DNA of 64,000 nt from Chthonomonadales bacterium. GTDB taxonomy: Bacteria > Armatimonadota > Chthonomonadetes > Chthonomonadales > CAJBBX01. Under the pieces are notes generated by a model. It worked only from the letters and a program-made list of their open reading frames with translations, made no database searches and was not told where the DNA came from. Shown here piece by piece: positions 52,425 through 60,013 of this stretch; the stretch's first letter is position 1, and each line of letters starts with the position of its first letter. A program made the position numbers and the translations under genes. Location of the stretch: the NCBI GenBank assembly GCA_020849275.1, contig JADLGO010000013.1, forward strand, positions 1 to 64,000, given 5' to 3'.

Positions 52425-53207
52425 TCACGGCGGCCCCCGAAGGGCCTCTCCGGAGTCTATACGCACGCGCGCCCGGCCTTCGTTCGCCGTCACCGTCCGC
52501 CGCTTCAGGTCCACGACGGCGCGACGGGCAACCACGGACATGGCCGGGCCGGTGGTGGCGACGGCGCCAGTGCACACCAGGAGCTCCGCATCGACGTCCC
52601 AGTCGAGCGAGCCGGCGCGCACGAGGCCGCCGCGCGCCCTCACTTCCGCGCCCTGCGGGCACTGCACTCGCCGCTCGCGGAGCGCGTAAGTCACATTCGG
52701 GGCGCTCAGATCGCATCCCTGGAGCCGCCCGTGCGCGCCGGCGGGGAACACGACGGCGTCTTCCTGCTCCGTCCACGCGCAGCGATCGGCCTCGAGGCGG
52801 TCGCCCTGCCGCGACCGGACGCGGATCGCGCCGAGCGCCTCAATGCGGCGTCGCGGCTGATCGTAGGTGGCGGAAGCCGCGCTGAAGCGCGCCTGCGGCC
52901 GGCCGTCGCGATAGACGACGCCGCGGCGAATGCCGCGGAACTCGGCCCTAACGTACGAGTCGAGGTCGCCGGGCGCCGCCGGACGAACCGTGATGGTCGC
53001 GGCCTCCATGCGCCAGCGCGGCTTGCCCTCGACGCGGGCGATCATGAGCGCGCCCTGGGCTCGCAGGGCGACGTCCACCGGGCCCGCCGCGCGCTGCCAC
53101 CCGGCGGACGGGTCGAAGCGCCGGGCCACGCGGAGGAGGGCGACCAGCCCGGCGAGGACCGCAAGGGCGGCCAGGCACGCCAGGAGCCTGCGCGCGGATG
53201 GCGTCAT
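52425..53207 (-). CDS. lptC: LptC-like membrane-anchored protein
   Basis: This 260-residue protein has one N-terminal helix (RRLLACLAALAVLAGLVALL), then OstA/LptC-like beta strands: MIARVEGKPRWRMEAATITVRPA, RAEFRGIRRGVVYRDGRPQARFSAASATYDQPRRRIEALGAIRVRSRQGDRLEADRCAWTEQE. LptC hands LPS from the inner-membrane transporter to LptA, which fits the next gene. The family is diverse, so the assignment rests on topology and neighbours. A terminator separates it from the upstream lipoprotein gene, so it likely begins the long minus-strand operon. Confidence 0.72.
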   Translation of the reverse strand: MTPSARRLLACLAALAVLAGLVALLRVARRFDPSAGWQRAAGPVDVALRAQGALMIARVEGKPRWRMEAATITVRPAAPGDLDSYVRAEFRGIRRGVVYRDGRPQARFSAASATYDQPRRRIEALGAIRVRSRQGDRLEADRCAWTEQEDAVVFPAGAHGRLQGCDLSAPNVTYALRERRVQCPQGAEVRARGGLVRAGSLDWDVDAELLVCTGAVATTGPAMSVVARRAVVDLKRRTVTANEGRARVRIDSGEALRGPP

Positions 53208-53223
53208 GGGATGCCGAACGCGA

Positions 53224-53261
53224 AGGCCCCTCGCGTGCCCCCGGGGGAGCGCGAGGGGCCT
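53224..53261 (-). terminator. Terminator of the lipoprotein gene
   Basis: AGGCCCCTCGCG (53224-53235) pairs perfectly with CGCGAGGGGCCT (53250-53261). The loop (53236-53249) contains the further palindromic run CCCCCGGGGG. It lies between the stop at 53286 and the lptC-like start. Confidence 0.75.
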
Positions 53262-53285
53262 CGCCGGTCGCGTGGAGTCAGCCGC

Positions 53286-53831
53286 CTACCGTGGGCACTG
53301 GAAGACGGGCGGAGGCGGCGCGGCCGTGTCGGGAAAGACGTAAGCGGGCTTGAGCTCCTTGTCGGCAGCCAGGACCCCGCCGGTCGCGGGATAGCACTTG
53401 CCGGTGTCGGCCTGGTTGTTGCGCGTGAAGTCATACGTGCGCCCGTCGTAGCGTAGCATGTCGGCATAGTAGCCCGTGGAGGGCGCGTCCACCTCGAACT
53501 GGCTGGCCGTGTTCGGCACGCTGGCGAACTTGTAGAAGCCGTTCGCGCCGGTAGTCGTGCTCGCGAGCTCCGCGCCCGCGTTGTTGCGCAGCACCACCCT
53601 GGCGCCGGGCACGGCCGCCGTGGTGCCGTCGCGGTACACCTTCCCGCAGATCGCCGGGGGCGAGCCGGCCGCGCTCCCGCACACGCCGGCGCCGCCGCCC
53701 CCCCCGCCGCCATTACCGCCTCCGCCTCCGCCGCCGCCGCAGCCGAGCAGTACCGTCACCGACGAGAGCGCCAGCGCGATGGCGAGCTTGTGCCAGCCAG
53801 CGACGGCGCCGGGATGGGCCCTGAGGGTCAT
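53286..53831 (-). CDS. Lipoprotein with a CarboxypepD-regulatory-like domain
   Basis: This 181-residue protein has a lipoprotein leader ending VLLGC (Cys at about residue 31), then a Gly-rich linker (GGGGGGGGNGGGGGGG). A single beta-sandwich domain follows: ICGKVYRDGTTAAVPGARVVLRNNAGAELASTTTGANGFYKFASVP, the carboxypeptidase regulatory-like pattern. Such domains are usually adhesion or scaffold modules. AGGAGGA is 7 nt before the ATG. It has its own promoter and terminator, so it is separate from the Lpt series. No partner is predictable. Confidence 0.82.
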   Translation of the reverse strand: MTLRAHPGAVAGWHKLAIALALSSVTVLLGCGGGGGGGGNGGGGGGGAGVCGSAAGSPPAICGKVYRDGTTAAVPGARVVLRNNAGAELASTTTGANGFYKFASVPNTASQFEVDAPSTGYYADMLRYDGRTYDFTRNNQADTGKCYPATGGVLAADKELKPAYVFPDTAAPPPPVFQCPR

Positions 53832-53909
53832 GAAGGCGTCCTCCTAACAGGGTGAGCTGAGTGCAGCGGGGAATATCGACGACGCGACTCGCCTGTTCAT
53901 CAGGTTCGC

Positions 53910-53938
53910 ATTATACACGTCAGGCCGCTCGAACGCAA
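53910..53938 (-). promoter_or_regulatory. Promoter of the lipoprotein gene
   Basis: On the minus strand TTGCGT (53933-53938) and a perfect TATAAT (53910-53915) are 17 bp apart, about 80 nt before the ATG at 53831. Confidence 0.62.
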
Positions 53939-54246
53939 GCGCCAAACGTCAGGGCGCCGATGGGGCCCCGCGATCCACTACCAACCCCGGTCGTGGTAGG
54001 TGGTCGATCGGGTCGCATGGTGTCAGGGCGTCGACTGGACGCGGCCCGTGGGCCCGACGTCGCCCTTGACAGCCCGGGCAACTGGCCTCGCTATGGAGAC
54101 AAGCGCGGCGGTGCTGCCGCCCCGAGGCAACGCGCCGGGAGCGGGTGGGAACCCGGCTTCCACGGCGCGCGGCCACGCCCCGCGAACCGGCGTTCGCGGG
54201 GCAGCGTGCGCTGGACCGTGCCGCGCGCGAAAGCGAGGCCTGCCGC
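53939..54246. other. Non-coding, hairpin-rich stretch
   Basis: I see no gene here. TTGACA occurs at 54066 without a good -10 box. A perfect 10-bp stem (54177-54186 with 54193-54202, loop CCGGCG) and a GGCGG/CCGCC stem near 54110 could be leader structures for the tiny ORF that follows. It does not match a riboswitch I know. Confidence 0.4.
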
Positions 54247-54441
54247 ATGGCCAGGAACGCCGCACTCCTCGGCGCCCTGCTGGTGCTGGTCCTCGTCAGC
54301 CTGCCGGCATCCTCTCGTGGCGCCCGGGTGATGCTGGAGGGCGCCCACTACCGCCTGCGCCGGGGCATGGTCGAGGGCGGCTCCGACAGCGTGACGCCGT
54401 ACCCCCGCAATGGACCCCCGGCCCCTACTGCTTCTAGATGA
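54247..54441 (+). CDS. Small secreted peptide, 64 residues
   Basis: ATG at 54247 starts a short ORF with a clear signal-peptide-like beginning (MARNAALLGALLVLVLVSLPASSRG). The mature part is about 40 residues (ARVMLEGAHYRLRRGMVEGGS, then a Pro/Thr-rich tail). GCGAGG is about 8 nt ahead. Its stop (TGA 54439-54441) overlaps the ATG of another tiny ORF. It may be the beginning of a broken larger gene. No family is recognised. Confidence 0.45.
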   Translation: MARNAALLGALLVLVLVSLPASSRGARVMLEGAHYRLRRGMVEGGSDSVTPYPRNGPPAPTASR

Positions 54442-54575
54442 GCACCTTTGTCAGCGTCCGGGTGGCGCCGGACACGGGTAAGGTGGTCGTCCGAGGCCAT
54501 CGCGGCCGAAGTGTCGATCGCCGAACTCTAGAGCACGGAGGGCGCGAGAAGCAAGGAGCAGGAGGTGCCGGATGA
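54438..54575 (+). CDS. Tiny ORF, 45 residues, coupled on both sides
   Basis: ATG at 54438 overlaps the preceding stop, and its TGA (54573-54575) overlaps the ATG of the next ORF. It opens MSTFVSVRVAPDTGKVVVRG, then becomes basic and Gly-rich. No ribosome-binding site of its own is clear. It may be a real coupled peptide or, more likely, part of a decayed gene. Confidence 0.25.
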   Translation: MSTFVSVRVAPDTGKVVVRGHRGRSVDRRTLEHGGREKQGAGGAG

Positions 54576-54887
54576 GCAGCTATCTCGATCGCATCGCCCC
54601 ACTGGCGGCCTGGCTGCTGGGGGCGGTGCTGGTGGTCGCGGCCTGCGAGGGCGCGGCCGGGTCGGCGCGGCAGGGAGCGGGAGTGACCGCGGCCGACCTC
54701 AAGTCCCTCATGTACGCAGACACGATCCCCCGATTCCACGAGCGACCCGCGGGCGAATGGGCGCCCGCTGGACCTGGGCGTCAGCGTGCTGCTGGGCCGG
54801 GACGGGCCGGTGGTGCCGCTGCGCAAGGTGGCGGAGGCGCTGGGCCTGAGGTCGCGGGAGAGCGCCACGACGCTGCATCTGGGCTGA
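54572..54887 (+). pseudogene. Frameshifted exported protein with a copper-amine-oxidase-N-like end
   Basis: AGGAGGTG stands before ATG 54572. The frame opens with a lipoprotein-type leader (LLGAVLVVAAC) and a segment VTAADLKSLMYADTIPRFHERPAGEW, then becomes low-complexity Gly/Ala. In another frame from about 54760 the text reads GRPLDLGVSVLL, then RDGPVVPLRKVAEALGL and ATTLHLG to TGA 54885-54887. That is the pattern of the copper amine oxidase N-terminal (stalk) domain (VPLRAVAEALG). One base gained or lost near 54760 would join them. So the gene is frameshifted, or there is a sequencing error. Confidence 0.55.
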
Positions 54888-54999
54888 CGGGGTTGCCGGG
54901 CCGGACGCCACCCGGGCGTTCGGCCCGCCTCCCGCCCCCGCTCGCCACCGCCTAACGCGCGGCGCGTCGCCGAGCGGCAGGGCGCGCGGCGTGCCGGCG

Positions 55000-55692
55000 T
55001 CACTCGCGGGGCGGATCGGCCGTGCGGCCGTTGGGATGCCCCCCGTTCCAGTTGTAGAGCCGCCGCCCGAGCCGCCCGTAGACCGGGTCGTGGCCAGGCC
55101 GTCCGTAATGCGCGACCTCCACGCTGACCACGTGGCCGTCGGCCGCGGCCACGTTCATGCGTCGGTGATGCGGCGAGGCGTAGACGTTGGGCCACCACGC
55201 CGTGTCCCAGTACCAGATGAGCGCCCACGGGCCGGCCGGGCGCCCGAAGGGCCCGCGCGGGCGGTAGGCCCCCCCCTCGGCCAGCAGCACTGTCTGCTCG
55301 GGCAACTCCAGGTTCTCGAGCGGGTAGGGAGCTTGCGAGAAGAAGCCGCCGAAGCGGGCGTTGAGCGCGTAGCTGGTGCCGACCGCGTACCCGTAGTAGG
55401 GGTCCACCGCGCCCATAGGGGGGTTGGCCGGGCAGTGCGTCGCTGGTTCGCCGCTCAGGTAGGGCCTTGCGAGCGCGTCCCAGGTAAGCCAGATCCCGCC
55501 CTCGATGCACCGCTCAGCCGGCGGCAGGCGCCAGTCGTGATCCTGCGAGTAGAGCAGCAGCGCCGTGCCCAACCGCCGCTGGTTGCTCAGGCAGGCGGTG
55601 CGGGCCATCTGCACGGAGCGCCAACTGAGCGTCGGCACCGCGGCTGCGGCCAGGGCAGCGAGCAGGGCCGCGCCGCAGCCCGCAAGGCGCAT
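55000..55692 (-). CDS. Pseudopilin-like protein lacking the canonical leader
   Basis: This 230-residue secreted protein has an N-terminal hydrophobic helix (GCGAALLAALAAAAVPTL), then ARTACLSNQRRLGTALLLYSQDHDWRLPP, as in DUF1559-type proteins. It ends with an H-x-DG-like motif (HHRRMNVAAADGHVVSV). The usual FTLIELL prepilin sequence is missing, so it may be processed by signal peptidase I or anchored. ATG at 55692 was chosen to put the helix near the N-terminus; ribosome binding is weak. A small membrane-protein gene lies 29 nt upstream. Confidence 0.72.
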   Translation of the reverse strand: MRLAGCGAALLAALAAAAVPTLSWRSVQMARTACLSNQRRLGTALLLYSQDHDWRLPPAERCIEGGIWLTWDALARPYLSGEPATHCPANPPMGAVDPYYGYAVGTSYALNARFGGFFSQAPYPLENLELPEQTVLLAEGGAYRPRGPFGRPAGPWALIWYWDTAWWPNVYASPHHRRMNVAAADGHVVSVEVAHYGRPGHDPVYGRLGRRLYNWNGGHPNGRTADPPRE

Positions 55693-55721
55693 CGAGGGGG
55701 CCGCGCGCACGGAACGGGCGC

Positions 55722-55985
55722 CTATCGCCGGCGCGCCGTTCCCGTCCGCTCGCGCGCGGCCGGCCGCGCGGCCCGCCGCCGCCCGGACGGGGGCGTCCCT
55801 CGCGTCTGGCGGCCGCGCCGCCGGGGCGGCGAGCCGGAGCGGCCCGAGCGTCGCGCGTCCGGCCTGCGGCCGCGCCGCCCGAAGACGCGCGCAAGGATGC
55901 GCTCGCCGGACTGCGTGCGCCCCCACAGGACGAAGATGGCGAACGCGGCGACCGCGAGGATGGCCGCGGCTTGCTGCAGGTTCAC
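55722..55985 (-). CDS. Small membrane protein with an Arg-rich tail
   Basis: This 87-residue product begins MNLQQAAAILAVAAFAIFVLWG, one membrane helix, then SGERILARVFGRRGRR and a very basic low-complexity tail. The GTG start at 55985 has GGGAGGTC at 7 nt, which supports expression. The tail composition follows the local GC bias, so the true end could differ. It lies just ahead of the pseudopilin-like gene. No family is recognised. Confidence 0.5.
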   Translation of the reverse strand: MNLQQAAAILAVAAFAIFVLWGRTQSGERILARVFGRRGRRPDARRSGRSGSPPRRRGRQTRGTPPSGRRRAARPAARERTGTARRR

Positions 55986-56093
55986 CCGCGAAGACCTCCC
56001 GGCAGCGCTCGGCGGCGCCGCCGGGTGGCCATTTCGCCAAGTGCGCCGCGCGCTCCTCCGGCGTGCGCGCGAGGGAGAGCCGGGAGCGGGGCG

Positions 56094-56438
56094 TCAGGCG
56101 GCCCGGCGCATCGCCAGGAACCACACATGGCGGGCGCGGTCCAGTGGGCCCTCGTAGAGCACGCCGTACTCGAACTCCAGGCGGCCTGCCGCGTTCAACA
56201 CGGTGCGGCGCACGATCTCGCCGGCCAGCGGGGGCAGGTGGGCGCTCTCCGGGGCGCTGATCACGATTCGAGCGCCGCAGGCGAGGTTGTGCGGCGCGCG
56301 CAGGCGCACGCCGGTGCGGCTGATGTCGATCAGAAGGCCCTCACAGGCGTCGCTCTCGTGTTCGATCCGCACGGCGGGCAGGGCCGCGTCCTGTCGAAGC
56401 GCGGTGCGGCGGTCCTCGGGCGGAAGTTGCAGTGGCAT
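56094..56438 (-). CDS. PilZ-domain c-di-GMP effector-type protein
   Basis: This 114-residue single PilZ domain has the RxxxR-like motif in EDRRTALRQDAALP and the D/NxSxxG-like motif in LLIDISRTGVRLRAP. Strands ARIVISAPE, LAGEIVRRTVLNAAGRLEFEYGVLYEG complete the barrel. It probably binds c-di-GMP and could respond to the GGDEF protein at 23.5-25.3 kb. ATG at 56438 follows GGAG at 6 nt; the longer reading from 56528 has no support. Confidence 0.85.
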   Translation of the reverse strand: MPLQLPPEDRRTALRQDAALPAVRIEHESDACEGLLIDISRTGVRLRAPHNLACGARIVISAPESAHLPPLAGEIVRRTVLNAAGRLEFEYGVLYEGPLDRARHVWFLAMRRAA

Positions 56439-56563
56439 GGTCGGCTCCGGTGTCGGCCTGCCTTCCGGCAGGCATGCGGCATGCCGTGCCGGGGTGCGTC
56501 CGGCCGGCGTCGGGTCGGTACGCCTCATTATCGGCGGACGCGCACCCCGCGCGCAGGGGTTGG

Positions 56564-56592
56564 TTGACGGCCCCTGGAGGGTCTGCTAGAAT
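56564..56592 (+). promoter_or_regulatory. Promoter of the ferredoxin-domain aldo/keto reductase gene
   Basis: TTGACG (56564-56569) and TAGAAT (56587-56592) are 17 bp apart, about 50 nt before the start codon. Confidence 0.68.
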
Positions 56593-56642
56593 GGGGAGCC
56601 GGCCCCGGTCGTGGCCGCCGCGCCAGGAAGGAGACCCGCCCC

Positions 56643-57824
56643 TTGTTGAGACGCCGCTTCGGCAAGACCGGCCTGGAGATCTCCGTGCTGACCCTCGGCG
56701 CGATGCGCATTCCGCCCGAGCCCGGCGAGGAGCCCGATGCCAACCGCGACCGCGCGCTCGCCACGCTGCGCCGCGGGCTTGACGTGGGGATCAACCACAT
56801 CGAGACGGCGCGCGGCTACGGCGCAAGCGAGTCGCTCATCGGCGAGGCGCTTCGCCGGGGCGCGATCCGCCGCTCCGAGTTCCTGCTCACCACCAAGATC
56901 CCGCCGATGGAGACCGCGGACGAGTTTCGCCTCGCCCTCGACGACTCGATGCAGCGCATGGGCGTCGACCTGGTCGACAACCTGGACCTGCACGGCATCA
57001 ACACAGCGGAGCAGCTGGACCTCGCCATGCGCGCGGGCGGGTGCATGGACGCCGTGCGCCGCGCGATCGACGAGGGCATCGTGCGGCACGTCGGCTTCTC
57101 CACCCACGCACCCCTCGACGTGATCCTGGCGGCCATCGGCACCGGCGCCTTCGAGTCGGTGAACCTGCACTTCTACTACATGAACCAGCGCAATCGGCCC
57201 GCCGTGGACCTCGCCGCCGCCAGCGGTATGGGCGTCTTCATCATCTCACCCACCGACAAGGGCGGTCAGCTCTTTGACCCGCCGCGGCGTCTGACCGACC
57301 TGTGCGCGCCCTACACCCCCATCCAGATCAACCAGCGCTGGCTGCTCGCCCAGCCGGAGGTGCACACGCTCTCGCTCGGCGCGGCCCGGCCGGAGGAGTT
57401 CGACGCCCACCTGGCAACGGTCGGGCGCGGCGGACCGCTGGAGCCGGAGGAGCAGGCGATCGTCGCACGCCTCGACGAGGCCAGATCCGCCCTGGGCGAT
57501 ACCTACTGCACCGGCTGCCAGGCGTGCTTGCCCTGCCCGGAGGACGTGGCGATCCCCGAGATCCTGCGGCTTCGGAACCTCGCGGCTGCGTATGACATGG
57601 TGGGGTTCGGGAGGTACCGCTACGGCACTCTGACGCGGCGCAACCCGGAGACCGGGGAGCGCGCCGGCGGCATCGGGCACTGGCTTCCCGGCACGCAGGG
57701 CGACTTCTGCACCGATTGTGGCGACTGCCTGCCGCGCTGCCCGGTGCACCTGCCGATCCCGGCGCTCCTGCGCCAGACGCACGGACTGTTGAGTGGCGAA
57801 GGGCGGCGTCGGCTCTGGGAGTAG
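56643..57824 (+). CDS. Aldo/keto reductase with C-terminal 4Fe-4S ferredoxin domain
   Basis: This 393-residue protein has a COG1453-type aldo/keto reductase barrel (RRRFGKTGLEISVLTLGAM). Residue 54 is Glu in HIETARGYG where the catalytic Asp is usual; Tyr59, Lys85 (TTKIPP) and His in NLDLHGIN remain. The C-terminus has two iron-sulfur motifs: CTGCQACLPCPE and CTDCGDCLPRCP. It may link ferredoxin electrons to a carbonyl substrate. The TTG start at 56643 is 9 nt after GGAAGGAG; a second TTG follows it directly. The gene has its own promoter. Confidence 0.88.
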   Translation: MLRRRFGKTGLEISVLTLGAMRIPPEPGEEPDANRDRALATLRRGLDVGINHIETARGYGASESLIGEALRRGAIRRSEFLLTTKIPPMETADEFRLALDDSMQRMGVDLVDNLDLHGINTAEQLDLAMRAGGCMDAVRRAIDEGIVRHVGFSTHAPLDVILAAIGTGAFESVNLHFYYMNQRNRPAVDLAAASGMGVFIISPTDKGGQLFDPPRRLTDLCAPYTPIQINQRWLLAQPEVHTLSLGAARPEEFDAHLATVGRGGPLEPEEQAIVARLDEARSALGDTYCTGCQACLPCPEDVAIPEILRLRNLAAAYDMVGFGRYRYGTLTRRNPETGERAGGIGHWLPGTQGDFCTDCGDCLPRCPVHLPIPALLRQTHGLLSGEGRRRLWE

Positions 57825-57868
57825 GCGCCCGCGAGCGCGGCCAATGCATTCAGTGAGGAGGGCCTTCC

Positions 57869-58258
57869 ATGGCATTCACCATCACGCTCGGGTTCGCGAC
57901 CGAGCACGACCGCGACGCCTTCGTGGAGCGCGTGATCCCTCGGCTGCGAGGACATGAGGTCGAGCCAACGGCCCCGGCCGAGGACGACGGACTCCACCGC
58001 GCGGCGGTGGCGGTCACCTCGCAGAGCGCCGCGCGCGACGTGTGTCACCACGTGGCCGGGTCCCTCGCCCACGCAAAGAACGCCCGGGTGGACGTGTTCT
58101 GGAGCGCCGCGGACGGCGAGGAGCAGACGGGCCAGGTGACCGCGGGCGCCGGACGCGAGGTGGACCGGCTCGCCATCCGCGTGGGCGCGGCGGCGAAGGC
58201 GCATCTGGACGCGGAGAAGGAGGCGCAGGAGGCGGCTTCGGCGCCCGAGGAGGACTGA
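57869..58258 (+). CDS. Unknown small protein, 129 residues
   Basis: This soluble protein (MAFTITLGFATEHDRDAFVERVIPRLRG) has a beta-alpha opening, a middle strand ARVDVFWSAADGEEQTG, and a long charged helix at the end (VGAAAKAHLDAEKEAQEAAS). I recognise no family. GAGGAGGG is 6 nt before the ATG, so it is surely expressed. It may be co-transcribed with the ferredoxin-domain gene 44 nt upstream, and ends 3 nt from the convergent rsmA. Confidence 0.7.
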   Translation: MAFTITLGFATEHDRDAFVERVIPRLRGHEVEPTAPAEDDGLHRAAVAVTSQSAARDVCHHVAGSLAHAKNARVDVFWSAADGEEQTGQVTAGAGREVDRLAIRVGAAAKAHLDAEKEAQEAASAPEED

Positions 58259-58261
58259 GGC

Positions 58262-59119
58262 TCAGGCGGCGACCGTCGCGGCCAACCGCGCGAACTCCTC
58301 GAGCGAGAGCGTCTCACCGCGGCGCGCCGGGTCGATCCCGGCGCGCCGCAGCAGGTCCTCGGCCCCGGCACGCCCCAGGCCCGTGGCCGGCGCCGCGAGG
58401 GCGTTGAGCAGCGTTTTGCGGCGCATGGCGAAGGCGGCGCGCACCAGGCGAAAGAACGCCACCTCGTCCGGCACGACGACCGTGCCGCCCGGCGCCAGGT
58501 CAAGCCGCACGATGGTGCTGGATACCTCGGGCGCCGGCACGAAGAGGTGCGACGGCACCGTGCCGGCCTTCTCCACGCGCGCGTTGTACTGCGCGAAGAC
58601 GCTGAGCGCCCCGTATGCCTTGCCGCCGGGCGCGGCCGCCAGGCGATCGGCGACCTCCCGCTGAACGAGGAGCACGATCGTTCGGATGTGAGCGCGACGC
58701 TCCAGCAGGCGCTCCAGGATGGGCGTGGTGATGTTGTAGGGGATGTTGCCGACGACGACGCCCGGCGCCTCGCCGAAGGCCGCGTCCAGCAGAGCCTTCG
58801 GGTCCATCTCCAGGAAGTCGCCATACACGACGCGCACGTTGTCAAGGCCGGCGAGCGTCTCCGCCAGAATGGGGGCCAGCAGGGGGTCGATCTCGACGGT
58901 GGTGACGAACGCGAAGAGGTCGGCGAGGGACCGGGTGAGCGCACCCAGTCCCGCGCCGACCTCGAGAACCCGCTCGCCGGGCCGGGGAGCGGCCGCCCGC
59001 GCGATCCGGTCGAGCGTGTTGCGATCGCAGAGGAAGTTCTGCCCCCAGCGCTTACGCGGCCTCAGGCCTTGTGCTCGGAGCAGCGCGCTGGCATATGAGG
59101 GTGATGCGGGATCGGCCAT
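58262..59119 (-). CDS. rsmA: 16S rRNA dimethyladenosine transferase
   Basis: This 285-residue KsgA/RsmA methylates the two adjacent adenines near the 16S rRNA 3' end. It has RKRWGQNFLCDRNTLDRIA, the SAM-binding VLEVGAGLGALT, TTVEIDPLLAPIL, the catalytic GNIPYNITTPIL motif, and VPAPEVSSTIVRL. The length is normal. The ribosome-binding site is weak. The upstream neighbour on the same strand encodes a G5/3D protein; a YabE-type protein near ksgA is also the order in many Firmicutes. Confidence 0.95.
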   Translation of the reverse strand: MADPASPSYASALLRAQGLRPRKRWGQNFLCDRNTLDRIARAAAPRPGERVLEVGAGLGALTRSLADLFAFVTTVEIDPLLAPILAETLAGLDNVRVVYGDFLEMDPKALLDAAFGEAPGVVVGNIPYNITTPILERLLERRAHIRTIVLLVQREVADRLAAAPGGKAYGALSVFAQYNARVEKAGTVPSHLFVPAPEVSSTIVRLDLAPGGTVVVPDEVAFFRLVRAAFAMRRKTLLNALAAPATGLGRAGAEDLLRRAGIDPARRGETLSLEEFARLAATVAA

Positions 59120-59175
59120 CGGGCACCGCCGGAGCCCGTCGCCCGCGTCGGAGCGCGGGGCGCCGGAGGAGCGTC

Positions 59176-59859
59176 TCAGTCCAGGATGTGCACGATCACT
59201 TTCCGGCGGCCGACGTTCGCGGCCCCCTGACGGGTGTCGTGTCCAAGATCGATCCGGTTGCCCTTGATGGCGCGGCCGGTGTCAGCGGCCACCGCGTACC
59301 CGTAGCCTTCGATGTACAGCCTCGTGCCGAGTGGGATGAACTTCGGGTCGACTGCGACCACCCCGTGCCCGACCCGAAGGCCCGTCGCCGTGCGACTGTA
59401 GCCGCCATTCGACGCTGGGCTTGGGTCGTAGCCAGTCGCGATCATCGTCAGTACGTTGCGCCCGGAGAAATAACCGCGCGAGGCGAGCTTGCCCCGCCGT
59501 CCATACGCGATGACCTCCGGTCGCGGATGCTTGAGGACCTTGGAGGACAGCTTCTCGCGTCGGATCTCCTCCTTGTCCTTGTAGGTCACCCGGTAGATGA
59601 CCTTCTTGATGCCCTTAACCCCGCTGCGGACGGTCTTGCTGGTGCCGTCGCGCAGCTCCGAACTGCTTCTCCTGAGGGTTGGATAAGGGATCGGCTCGCG
59701 CTGCTCGATCTTACGCGTCGTCGTCGGCGCATCGGACCGGCTGGTGTTGCTGCTTCTGGTGGCCGGGGCCCCTTGTAGGACCGGGGAGAGGGCCATGAGG
59801 CCCGCCGCCACGATAGCGGCGACCCCGAATCGGCCAGGAGCAGAGCCAGGAATCGACAA
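59176..59859 (-). CDS. Secreted G5/3D-domain (YabE-type) protein, probable wall-active
   Basis: This 227-residue protein has a signal peptide (about 1-30). A G5-like segment (VKGIKKVIYRVTYKDKEEIRREKLSSKVL) is followed by a C-terminal 3D domain (ATGYDPSPASNGGYSRTATGLRVGHGVVAVDPKFIPLGTRLYIEGYGYAVAADTG...IDLG), with the three aspartates that name the domain. The 3D domain is related to MltA lytic transglycosylases and YabE-like resuscitation proteins. A TTG start at 59859 is preferred: AAGGAGG is 8 nt upstream and the signal peptide starts there. It precedes rsmA by 56 nt and has a long structured leader. Confidence 0.84.
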   Translation of the reverse strand: MSIPGSAPGRFGVAAIVAAGLMALSPVLQGAPATRSSNTSRSDAPTTTRKIEQREPIPYPTLRRSSSELRDGTSKTVRSGVKGIKKVIYRVTYKDKEEIRREKLSSKVLKHPRPEVIAYGRRGKLASRGYFSGRNVLTMIATGYDPSPASNGGYSRTATGLRVGHGVVAVDPKFIPLGTRLYIEGYGYAVAADTGRAIKGNRIDLGHDTRQGAANVGRRKVIVHILD

Positions 59860-59983
59860 TAGTCGTCCCTCCTTCCATGGCTGATGGGCTGGTAACCCTT
59901 TTGGATCGGCCAACGACCTCCTCTGATGGCCCACGCGGTGCCGCGCGGGCCCGTTTGGGCTGCATCCCCCTCGAACGGCAGGG
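59860..59983 (-). ncRNA. Structured leader of the G5/3D gene, candidate cis-regulatory RNA
   Basis: Downstream of the promoter the leader holds several stems. GCCC-AAAC-GGGC is followed by a stronger GGCCCGCGCGG...CCGCGTGGGCC hairpin; then GGCC...GGCC around AGGAGG, and GGG-TTACCA-CCC. It ends with the AAGGAGGG of the start. Genes for wall hydrolases of this kind are often controlled by ydaO (c-di-AMP) riboswitches, but I cannot fit that consensus here. So it is structured RNA of unknown type. Confidence 0.4.
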
Positions 59984-60013
59984 AGTCTAGCACACGCGCC
60001 GGAGCTCTGTCAA
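59984..60013 (-). promoter_or_regulatory. Promoter of the G5/3D gene
   Basis: On the minus strand TTGACA (60008-60013) and TAGACT (59984-59989) are 18 bp apart, giving a leader of about 120 nt. Confidence 0.68.

Noticed and set aside
53700-53760. Simple repeat (GCC/CCG runs)
   Set aside because: It encodes the Gly-rich linker of the lipoprotein, so it is explained by the gene.
54066-54094. Promoter with TTGACA before the tiny ORFs
   Set aside because: No acceptable -10 box exists at 16-19 bp spacing.
53940-54246. Riboswitch (cobalamin or c-di-GMP) upstream of the tiny secreted ORF
   Set aside because: Stems are present, but the conserved core sequences of these classes are not found.
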